A DNA stretch of 27,867 nucleotides from Chrysomallon squamiferum (taxonomy: Eukaryota; Mollusca; Gastropoda; Neomphalida; Peltospiridae), in contig CM022672.1 of the NCBI GenBank assembly GCA_012295275.1, forward strand, positions 1 through 27,867, read 5' to 3'. The notes under the pieces were generated by a model. It was given only the letters and a program-made list of their open reading frames with translations, did not search any database and was not told the DNA's origin. The position numbers and the translations under genes were made by a program. This document shows positions 19,735 to 27,867 of this stretch, piece by piece (the stretch's first letter is position 1; each line of letters starts with the position of its first letter).

Positions 19735-20975
19735 GTGTCTCTATTACTTCTTTATTTACTTTTATTTAATTATAATTTTAAACTATTATTTTATGAAATG
19801 TGCATCCTACAGAAAATGAAAGAAAATTTCAATTTTGTTTTTTTTTTGCATGTTTAATGCCAGTATTAACAACATTTTAATTTTTACTATAATCATATGA
19901 TACATGTATAGCTTTGATCACAAAGACAGGACACTTTTTAAATTTACAGTAGGGGATTTTTTCTGATGGACCATTCAATATACTAAAACTAGGTGTGGTG
20001 TAAACAGAGGACTGATCATGTGATCTGTCACACATTAAAAGGAAAAACAGTTATTAATTTAGTTTTTGTGGTTTAGCAAGCTGTGAATATCTATGAAGAC
20101 ATTTCAAATGATTTTATAAAAGAGAAAATCAAAGTACTGCATGCAGTGAGTGTATAAAATTCTAACATCTTTGAAATATTATGAGAAGAATTTTGTAAAG
20201 CAATGAAAACAAAATCTTACAATAAACAAATTCAAAACTAGATGTTCATAAATATAAACATTTTCAAATAAAAATGGCACAAAAATAATTCACAATTTGA
20301 CACCAATAACAATGACTAAAAAAAGCAAAAAAGGTATTAATTCAAAATATATTACACAAAAAATGTTTTTTGTTAAAGTTTGACATCAACATAAATACAA
20401 AATGCCCTGCATTACTGTAAACTGATTAACAATTTTTAAAAATTACTTTATCAAAATGGAGTAACAAAAACCAGAAAAAATGCACAAACTAGAAAAAAAC
20501 CTGCCTGTTTGATAAACCAATCAGGGGATAAGCTGGCAAAAGTTTCTTTGAATCTACAAAAATATCAACAGTATACATACATAGCACTGAAAATCTTGTT
20601 ATGCCAAAACTCACATTTAAAATAACATGTCCAAGTAAAATAAAAAAAAAAAAAACTGTTCTAATGTCTCTATGTCTGCATGTCTGTGTGTGTGGTAGTT
20701 ATGTTTCACTTGTTATCAGTTATTAATAGCCCTTATAACTTCCAAATATACCTATGATCCTCAGAAGATTTTGAAAATTTCCATTTTTAATTCAGCTACA
20801 TTAGGAAGACACCATTAACCAATAATATAAAACTAAAAATCTATAACAACAAACATTAATAAGCTAACGGATGTTATGCATGTACAAAGATATTTAGTGT
20901 TTACACATAAAAAGTGTGACAAGAATTTGTTTTCACACATAACAAACACTAAGTGTGATTGTCGTGACAGGACAC
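19735..20975 (-). other. Probable 3' untranslated region of the gelsolin-like gene
   Basis: This follows the TGA at 20976-20978. Candidate polyadenylation signals on the minus strand are ATTAAA at 20786-20791 and two AATAAA hexamers at 19751-19756 and 19761-19766. Which one is used is unknown, so the 3'UTR is either about 0.2 kb or about 1.2 kb. The distal part contains a copy of intron 11 sequence (19800-20035). Confidence 0.4.
19800..20035. repeat. Downstream copy of gelsolin-like intron 11/exon 12 border
   Basis: It aligns directly with 21295-21500 through 'catatgatacatgtat', 'ttgatcacaaag', 'gtgtggtgtaaac' and 'gatcatgtga-ctgtcacac'. The low-coordinate edge keeps the acceptor region: plus-strand 'catcctacag' followed by 'aaatgaaagaaaa' here, against 'catcctgcag' followed by 'aagtgaaagaaaa' at the real exon 12 border. 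The exon itself is not recognisably retained. Confidence 0.7.
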
Positions 20976-21074
20976 TCAGGCACTGGCTGCAGCAGAGAAA
21001 GATGAACAAGTCTGTCCCTCTTTTATCACTGTGATTGGTCGCCATGACGCCCTGGGCTCACCCTGCAGGTATTT
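20976..21074 (-). CDS. GSN-like: Gelsolin-like, exon 13 (terminal)
   Basis: Acceptor 'gttgtgttacag'. It encodes the last 32 residues, including 'PITVIKEGQ' of domain 3 and a Ser/Ala-rich tail 'SSFSAAASA', then TGA. Confidence 0.9.
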   Translation of the reverse strand, partial: KYLQGEPRASWRPITVIKEGQTCSSFSAAASA

Positions 21075-24000
21075 CTGTAACACAACACTGCATTTTTAAA
21101 AATATTTAATACCAATACATTTTCATTTCCAAACATTTAACAGTTATTCACAGAATAATTATATATACATACATTTTTCTGAATTTTGTTTTGAAGTTTA
21201 ACTTACGTGGGCTCTTGGTATCCCATTCTTCTTTTCTGATGGGGATGCACCACTACCCACCCAGACAAACACCTCCCACTCAGTGTCTAGCAGAAACACA
21301 TCCTGCAGAAGTGAAAGAAAACTTTAGATTTATTTTTTTAATCTACAGTCATATGATACATGTATCGTTTTGATCACAAAGAATGGGCAGAATTTTTAAC
21401 TTTATAGTAAGGATTTTTTTTCTCTTGGACATTCAATAGAAGATTAATAAAATTAGATGTGGTGTAAACTGTGGCTTGATCATGTGACCTGTCACACCTC
21501 AGCACTCTTCCTGTTTGTGAAAGCATTAAACAACTGTGTAGCTGCAGCACGCACAGCTTCCATCCAGTGTTCACTAAACAGTCAATGTACTGGTGCTGTG
21601 CACGTCAGAATCTTTGCGCAGTGGTTTGTAAAAATTAGAGAGAATGCTGCTTGCATCTTAATTGAGACGTTACTTCATCTAAACAACAAGTCTCACTTTA
21701 ACTCATTCACATACTACACTAATCATTACAGCAGTGATAACAGCCTTAGCAAGAGTGAGAAGAAAGTTTCAAGGTGAAAACAAATATAAATTACATCAGG
21801 TGCAAAGTCATCCATGCTGATATCAGAATCCTTGACACACTCAAAACTGTCAGAGTCAGTACTGTATCTGTGAATTAAAACAAACATTATTTTCAGTAAT
21901 TTATTTGCAAGACAGAGATTTAAATAATTGATCAAATAGCAAATATTTTAATCAGTGTGAAGATTTTCATGGTTTTCTTTCACTAGATAATCTGACAGTT
22001 AAAATTTAATCATTGAACAATGCATGCATGTTAATATGGTTAATTAATTGTAAATCTTTCTTACACTTTCAGATCTGTTACCCTTCCATTATCAATTTGT
22101 TACACAGTTCTAAATCACTTGTAAACAAATGATACTAAAAACAGAAAAATTAATTGTAAATACTATGTACATATCAAATAATGATTTTGGCTACTTTCTT
22201 ATGCTAATGTTTAAAGCTTTATTTTGGTCCTATTCATGTATCTCCATAATGTTGTGTTTGCAAAGATATGTCTAGATATTCGTTACAGTGGAAAAATCTG
22301 TATCGACTTGACCTCTTCAATCTGGCATTCAGAAAACTTTCAAAACCATCTTAAGCATTAAAAAAAGATATTTATGTAACCTTTTCAAACAAAATCTCAG
22401 TGTCAGTAATTCAGAGTCAAATGACTCGTATTTTACATTTTGAAATTAAATAAAATGTTTTACTCTCTATTTGTGATTAACTTTCACCACTGATGTTAAG
22501 CCAGTATACAACAATGACATCATTATGAAGTCTTGAAACATACTTGAGAAGTTTCTTCGAGTCTCCATCATCCTCATCATCACTTTCATCTTCTTCTGCT
22601 TCCTCGTCCAGAGCTTGGTAAAACTTGTGCTGTCAACACAGAAATAAATAAAAACACTGACTACAGTAACACACTTTATAAATCTGCACAATTACAAATG
22701 ATTTTTATTAATTAAAACATCACCGAGTTAAAAATTTAACAACATTAACCTGTACAGTTACAAAAGTCTGTCGCCCAGAAAATTGCTAGGTCAACAATCA
22801 TGAAGCTGCCTCAAAGATGACAAAAGTTTAAAGATTAAAATGGTGCAAATACCTAAATATTTTCTGTGAATTTCACTCAAAATACGCTTTTATCATTTTT
22901 TGTAAAAAACAGTCTATATGGAACTGTTATGTGCACCTTCCAGTAATAATCTAATCACAGAGTCGTCACTCAGGAGTCTTCAACACAATTACCAATGAAT
23001 CTTAATACTAAGAATTATTAACATACTTACAGAGGCGGTCTAAAACTAAATATTACTAAATATTACTAACATACTTACAGAGGATGTCTAAAAATAGATA
23101 TCACTAACATACTTACAGAGGATGTCTGAAACTAAATATTCCTAACATACTTACAGAGGATGGAGTGCTGTCTTCATCCAGAGTTTCTGAATCAGCAGAT
23201 CCTCTCTTTCCCTTCAAATCCATTAAAAACTGCATTGCCTGTCAATTTTTTAAATACATAAAAAATGTCAATATCACTAGTACTTTTTATCTGACATTTC
23301 ATGATTTCAGTGTTTTAAACATCAACTTTACACATTGTGTTCTTTGTAATATATTTTTTAAATCTGATTTAGAATCATAAGATTTGTATTTTGCTACTGT
23401 ATTCATAAATATGCATTCAGATATAGAGAAATGACATAGGCAAGATAAAGATTTTAATATTAACACCAGAATTACTACATGAAATCAAACATTTGTCATT
23501 AGACATCTACATTTAACCCTAACCTTGAACTTTTCATCCTTGTTGCATTCTGAACCATTCCACTGGTAAATCATTTCTCCCAGGTCAAGAATGTACACAT
23601 CACATGATTTCACCAGACTTCTTGCTCGTGGAATCTGAAAACATTTTTATTCATTAAATCTTTTTTCAAGCATCATTATCATTTTTTATTATTATTTTTG
23701 AAAAGAGGGAGGGAAAAAAGCACAGCAATGTCTTTCACTGTATACGTTAGTTACCTCTCTAACTGCAATGTCTTTCTTCTGTCCTTTAAATCTGAGAAGT
23801 CTTGGTTCATATTCTTCTGGAGTGACATGACGGAACCCAGAATCAGCTCCACCCTGCATAGTTCTGAAAATATGTACAACAGTGTTTAATTATCAGACCT
23901 GGTAACAACCAATTTGTAAACAGAAAAAATTCACTATCACCACATAGTGAGCTATGTTATCTTTTATATGTTACAAAATAAGAGTAATAACTACTAATAT

Positions 24001-27000
24001 GAAAATAAGTGTGGTGTGATATTCAAACAGTGATTTCACCAGCCTGTTTTATCTGTTTATATGTTACAAAATAAAAATGGTATAAAAATAAAAGTGATCT
24101 GATATTAAAATAACTCTGACATGATTTTATCCTTACATTTATATGTTGTGAAATAAGAGTACTATAGAATTAAAAATGGTATAAAATAAAAATAAGAGTG
24201 GTATAAAGGTAAGTGTGATATTTAAAGAACACTGACGTGATTCCTCCACTGAAGTAAGATTTAAACAGTGAAGATTCATGACCCTGAACCTCTCTGTGCT
24301 GTACACCTGCATCATCCAGAAACGTATCCAGCTCAACCGTTTTGTAGGCCACTGTTCCATATTCATCCTGCAGGCACAAATATAAAATGTGTACACATGT
24401 ATAGCAAACGAAACATAACAATGATTTCTCATTAAAAAAACAACTCAACTGACACAGAAGGTGCTTGCAAGGGGGAGGAATTTCATAAAGTTAACTATTA
24501 TGAATGAAATTTGAAAATGACATCAACAAAATGAATATTCTGATATTTCAAAAATAAATTTGTTTCCTTTGCAAATTCGCACTTCTGACCTCTAAAAGCT
24601 TCTTTATTTACTGAATTTATGTAAAGAAATCACAGTTAAGCAATGAAAAGATGTTGAGTTTCTCACTAAATACAGTTTACACATTTTCTGTTGGTATAAC
24701 TCTAGCCAATCTGTTTAAACAACTTGACAAGTAAAACACATCCATACACTTGAAACAGTAAATAAAATTAACAAAAAAATTTGACAGTTTGTGAAAATGG
24801 AGAATAATATGAACATTTAGAAAAAAAAAGAAGATGAAGAAAACATCAAAATAATACCTGTGTGCTGTTTTTCCCAATCCAGAAATGAATATCATACAGA
24901 AGTTTATCTGATTCTTCATCCTTTGTTGTCTGAGAAAAAACAATATTACACTCAGCTAGTCAAATGTAAGACAATATTACACTCAGCTAGTCAGATATAG
25001 AACATTATTACACTCAGCTAGTCAGATATAGAACAATATTACACTCAGCTAGTCAGATATAGAACAATATTACACTCAGCTAGTCAGATATAGAACAATA
25101 TCAGCTTGTTTTAATCTTTTACTGATTAAGAAATAAAAATATAAGTAGAATTTGCTCAGTGAGATGTCAGTGACAATTACTGGATGTCAGTTAACATGAC
25201 AGAAGAAACCACAGTTGCAGTCAGGAATACAATCTCTCACAGACAGTGTGAACACTGAGTCAGACCCCAGCTACACAACACAATGTAACATAACTCTCAC
25301 TGACAAATCACTAACACTTCACTTCTCTTCAACCATTTTTAAAAACTGACTGCATGTTTTCTTTAAATAATAATAAAATAAAAACACATACAGTGGTAGC
25401 TCCGAAAGCTGGTAAGATTAAATATGGGATTGTGTCTTTATACTGAACTGAATTAGGCATGATTTCAATTAAGCAACTTTATTTCTCATGTTTGTGTGAA
25501 ATAATGATGAATTTTGTTTTATAAATATGTTTCTGAAGTCATCTAATGTGAGAAACTGTGAACATTTCCAGGCAGTATCCAAAATGTCATACTTTATTAT
25601 GAACATAGAACTTACTGGATGGAAGCAGTTGTTTCTGAAATGTGGTTTATTTGAACTTAGTAACACTGATAACAAACTTTCACTGCATACACTGAGTTCT
25701 TAATAAAAACTGCCACAGACAATTATCATTATTTTTTATTCTTCCCTTTTGTGCATTTAATTACTTCAAATGTAGTATCTTGAATTTGATTCAAAGTCCC
25801 TGCATCTTCAAGATTTTGAGAGTTCACGTACATGTACATTCATACATGCATATGTGTGCCTGCCTGTGTTATATATACATATATACAAAGAGAAACAGAA
25901 ACACACACACACACACAAAAAGGCTGGCAGTTTCAGTTTTTTTTCATTATTTAGCTTTGGACAAGTTTGAATAAAAATAAAAATAAAAGAACAAACCTTT
26001 AACACAATGTATGAATCTCCATTATAAAACTCTCCATATTCCTCTTCAGGCCAATCAACAACTTCAAAATTCTATAATTAAACAAAAAATAAAATACAAC
26101 AAAACACATATTACCTCAACTCAAATAAATGAATTACTTTTAATAATACCCCTAAATTAAATGACTTTAATAATAAAATAAACATTTTTAAAAGAGGTAT
26201 TTTAAACAGCATTTGAATGATAAAAGCTCAGCAAATAAAACAAAATTTATTATTAATTTTTTATTTTGTTTTAAAAAAATAAATAAAAATAAGTAAATAA
26301 AAAATTTAAAAATTATTATTAAACCAACTATGTGAATAAAAGGTTAAGAAGAAGGGAGGTAAGAAATGAAGAGTACATACAACAATTCTCCAGATCTTGA
26401 TGCCAGGTTCCTGACCAACGCCTTGCCAGGCAGGTTCAGACTCAGCCGATTCCTCTACAAGTAAAACATTCAGTTTATATTAAAAACACTAAACTAATAC
26501 TAATAATATAATAGTTCATTAAACTAAAATAAAAACATTAAACTAATATAAAAAAATTCAACCAAATTACTTTTTGCAAAGAAGGTTTAAAAAAAAAAAA
26601 AAAAAAAAAACTGAAACATGTGCTGTTTATTCAGTATATTTTCCTACCAATTAATAATAATAAATATATTTTGTTAAATGATCTCAAAATGTGTTGTGCT
26701 TCACACTGTTAAACAAAAGTTTGTGACTTTTTTTTATACATTTTTTTTTATTTTTACTTTTTTAAATTCACTGAAGATTGAAATAAATATATAGAAAATA
26801 CTGAAATGTTAAAAAACAAAGACCTACTTTTTACTTCTTTCTCAGTGTCTGAACCAAACAATGCCAGATTAGAATCCCTCCAGTCATACTTCTTAGCTTT
26901 CACAAGACCTGAGAAATAAATAAATAATTGATTAAATTCACATGGATTCTTTTTTTCAAATAATTTCAGTTAAATTTTCTATAGACAAGCAGTAACAATT

Positions 27001-27353
27001 TTTTATAACAAATATTTAACAAAAGTGGTCACAATTTGTGCTCTACAAACTTCTTGAAATGCAACAATTTATTTTGTTTTCATCTTATATAAAATACATT
27101 AATAAACTATCTATATTTTCAGTATTGAGTCCTCACCAAGTTACTGAAATACTCAAAACAATACAACAGTTCTGTCAATATTAAATTCATTCAAGTTATG
27201 TAAATAAAGAAAATCTGTTTTCACTACTGATTCATACAGAAGACACCTCAACAGTTCTGCATGTTTACCAGTATTAAATATATTTTTAATATTGTAGTTG
27301 TGTCTGGTCATGTAAATAATGAATACTTCAAGACAGCACTTACCACGTGGCAT
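20976..27353 (-). CDS. GSN-like: Gelsolin-like actin-modulating protein (three gelsolin domains)
   Basis: Thirteen coding exons join without a frame break into 366 residues plus TGA, the length of annelid and mollusc gelsolin-like proteins (vertebrate gelsolin has six domains). Such proteins sever and cap actin filaments in a Ca2+-dependent way in the cytosol. Domain 1 spans about residues 35-150: '[16 protein letters not shown]' (40-55), '[11 protein letters not shown]' (70-80, with the Gly-Asp of the type II Ca2+ site), '[13 protein letters not shown]' (92-104), '[14 protein letters not shown]' (105-118) and '[10 protein letters not shown]'. A '[10 protein letters not shown]' stretch and the basic '[10 protein letters not shown]' correspond to the PIP2-binding linker. 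Domain 2 has '[16 protein letters not shown]'. An acidic linker ('[15 protein letters not shown]', from about 258) precedes domain 3, which has '[16 protein letters not shown]' (303-318) and 'PITVIKEGQ'. The start is the Met of '[13 protein letters not shown]', which matches the family N-terminus. Splice borders are all AG/GT. No broken element was found. Confidence 0.95.
21207..21302 (-). CDS. GSN-like: Gelsolin-like, exon 12
   Basis: Phase 0 to 0, 32 codons, donor 'gtaagt'. It encodes the domain 3 core strand '[16 protein letters not shown]' and '[15 protein letters not shown]'. Confidence 0.95.
21295..21500. repeat. Intron 11 segment duplicated downstream of the gene
   Basis: Source-side partner of 19800-20035. 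It covers the exon 12 acceptor and the adjacent intron. A shorter stretch near 21480-21525 ('cacacctcagcactct' and 'aacattaaac'-like) is also similar to 9888-9935, beside the 3' end of repeat copy B. Confidence 0.7.
21795..21867 (-). CDS. GSN-like: Gelsolin-like, exon 11
   Basis: Phase 2 to 0, 73 bp. It completes a Lys codon and encodes '[20 protein letters not shown]', the acidic approach to domain 3, then FAPD. Confidence 0.9.
22544..22629 (-). CDS. GSN-like: Gelsolin-like, exon 10 (acidic linker)
   Basis: Phase 0 to 2, donor 'gtatgt'. It encodes '[20 protein letters not shown]' and continues DGDSKKLL. The 'HKFYQ' start is shared with the family. The acidic run is a lineage-specific looking linker. 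Confidence 0.9.
23025..23160 (-). repeat. 38-bp tandem repeat containing four copies of the exon 9 donor
   Basis: The block 'acttacagagg' on the plus strand, which is CCTCT/GTAAGT on the coding strand, starts at 23025, 23073, 23111 and 23149. The last is the real exon 9 donor. Spacings are 48, 38 and 38; the 48 comes from a 10-bp internal duplication. Every copy retains GTAAGTATGTT. Confidence 0.9.
23155..23238 (-). CDS. GSN-like: Gelsolin-like, exon 9
   Basis: Phase 0 to 0, 28 codons: '[20 protein letters not shown]' then DEDSTPSS. It is the end of domain 2 and the start of the linker. The donor is the first of four near-identical donors. Confidence 0.9.
23524..23634 (-). CDS. GSN-like: Gelsolin-like, exon 8
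   Basis: Phase 0 to 0, 37 codons. It encodes the domain 2 core, '[20 protein letters not shown]'. Confidence 0.95.
23755..23863 (-). CDS. GSN-like: Gelsolin-like, exon 7
   Basis: Phase 2 to 0. It encodes '[20 protein letters not shown]' and the basic 'LLRFKGQKK', the segment that in gelsolin binds PIP2 and joins domains 1 and 2. Confidence 0.95.
23955..24240. repeat. Three imperfect repeats in intron 6 up to the exon 6 donor
   Basis: Units begin at the 'tatatgtta' or 'tatatgttgtg' anchors near 23965, 24058 and 24140. They contain 'gatatt' anchors at 24018, 24101 and 24217. The last unit ends in the exon 6 donor itself. The earlier units hold donor-like remnants ('ctgacatgatt', 'cagtgatttcacc'). 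Confidence 0.6.
24237..24367 (-). CDS. GSN-like: Gelsolin-like, exon 6
   Basis: Phase 0 to 2, 131 bp, with weak donor 'gtcagt'. It encodes '[19 protein letters not shown]' and '[18 protein letters not shown]', the actin-binding long helix of domain 1 and the strand after it. Confidence 0.95.
24858..24929 (-). CDS. GSN-like: Gelsolin-like, exon 5
   Basis: Phase 0 to 0, 24 codons. It encodes '[13 protein letters not shown]', a domain signature. A 31-bp minisatellite lies within 12 bp of its acceptor. Confidence 0.95.
24941..25101. repeat. 31-bp minisatellite, five units plus a partial
   Basis: Units start at 24941, 24972, 25003, 25034 and 25065, with a partial unit at 25096. Each reads 'caatattacactcagctagt' followed by a variable 11 bases. 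It lies in intron 4, just upstream of exon 5 in transcript direction. Confidence 0.95.
25997..26071 (-). CDS. GSN-like: Gelsolin-like, exon 4
   Basis: Phase 0 to 0, 25 codons with donor 'gtttgt'. It encodes '[20 protein letters not shown]' and YIVLK. Confidence 0.95.
26381..26454 (-). CDS. GSN-like: Gelsolin-like, exon 3
   Basis: Phase 1 to 0. It completes a Lys codon and encodes '[20 protein letters not shown]' then WRIV, the start of domain 1. Confidence 0.95.
26590..26610. repeat. Poly-A run
   Basis: About twenty A on the plus strand in intron 2. On the coding strand this is a T run, about 130 bp upstream of the exon 3 acceptor. Confidence 0.8.
26828..26908 (-). CDS. GSN-like: Gelsolin-like, exon 2
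   Basis: Phase 1 to 1, 81 bp, with acceptor 'tttatttctcag' and donor 'gtaggt'. It encodes '[20 protein letters not shown]', the conserved N-terminal segment of invertebrate gelsolin-like proteins. Confidence 0.95.
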
Positions 27354-27374
27354 GATGACTGTTAGCAGTACAAC
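27344..27374 (-). CDS. GSN-like: Gelsolin-like, first coding exon with 21 bp of 5'UTR
   Basis: ATG at 27351-27353. The coding part is ATG CCA CGT G, then donor 'gtaag'. A good acceptor ('ttattttaccag') lies directly above 27374, so at least one noncoding 5' exon lies further upstream. I see no first exon or promoter before the window edge. Confidence 0.8.
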
Positions 27375-27867
27375 CTGGTAAAATAAACACAGATATGTTT
27401 ACATGCCATTTATAGTTACATCATATCAACAACATATATATTTGAGACATCTATCTAATCAGTGTTTATCAACTTAATTTTGGAACCTTTATCAAATTCA
27501 TTAACTAGATCAATTTACTGACAAAGAGAACAAAAGTTTTGAAATTAAATTAAATCTACTTTTATGGTTAATAATGACAACTTCAACTACTACTAAATAC
27601 ACCTGTTAATACTGGCACACTTCCTCATTACATAACTATAAAAAAAGATCAGACATTTTGTAAAAAACTTTCAAATTCAAACAGCCTACAAATAATTCTG
27701 AGTACACTTTAAACATTTTCCTTATTGAAAATATAGCATTTATTAATAGTGATACCAGAAGGCTTTATTAAAATTAAATATAATTTTTTAGTAAAATGCA
27801 CAACTATCAATAACAATAACAATAACAATAACAATAACAAATAATAATAATAATAATAATAGTGTTT
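27375..27867. other. 5'UTR intron or upstream sequence of the gelsolin-like gene
   Basis: AT-rich sequence ending in an (AATAAC)n and (AAT)n compound microsatellite (27800-27861). No exon or core promoter was recognised. Confidence 0.5.

Noticed and set aside
23025-23160. Possible CRISPR-like array because of regular spacing
   Set aside because: Units are contiguous tandem repeats without unique spacers, in an intron of an animal gene.
25780-26005. Overlapping plus and minus frames with His/Val/Cys-rich stretches
   Set aside because: Both come from the (AC)n and (AT)n runs at about 25830-25920 inside gelsolin-like intron 4.

Overview
This is an AT-rich piece of an animal nuclear genome. It has many short exons with GT-AG introns, many (ATT)n, (TTA)n and (CA)n microsatellites, and old DNA-transposon remains. 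The one gene that can be identified firmly is a three-domain gelsolin-like actin regulator of the type found in annelids and molluscs (about 366 residues, like the earthworm actin modulator). A lophotrochozoan, mollusc or annelid-like source is therefore the best guess, but the species cannot be named from this sequence. No tRNA, rRNA, CRISPR array or bacterial-type operon was seen.

Layout. 1-3000: remnant repeats and a decayed Tc1-type transposase. 2984-9890: two internally deleted copies (A and B) of a composite repeat family, plus an 847-bp element (6892-7738) with near-perfect terminal inverted repeats. 10100-13535, minus strand: the last four exons of a gene I do not recognise, with an acidic, low-complexity C-terminus. 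13598-19054: the longest copy (C) of the same repeat family. Only this copy carries a minus-strand PHD-finger reading frame. 19735-27374, minus strand: the complete coding region of the gelsolin-like gene, 13 coding exons that join without a frame break. Its 5'-most noncoding exon and promoter lie beyond 27867.

The two genes lie head-to-tail on the minus strand, with repeat copy C between them. I see no functional link between the two.

The most unusual pattern is in the gelsolin-like gene. Several introns contain local duplications that include or abut a splice site: four copies of the exon 9 donor in a 38-bp tandem repeat, a 31-bp minisatellite against the exon 5 acceptor, repeated exon 6 donor surroundings in intron 6, and a copy of the intron 11/exon 12 acceptor region downstream of the stop codon. 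The other items worth following are the PHD frame found only in repeat copy C, the inverted hairpin module at 14436-14605, and the unidentified acidic-tail gene.
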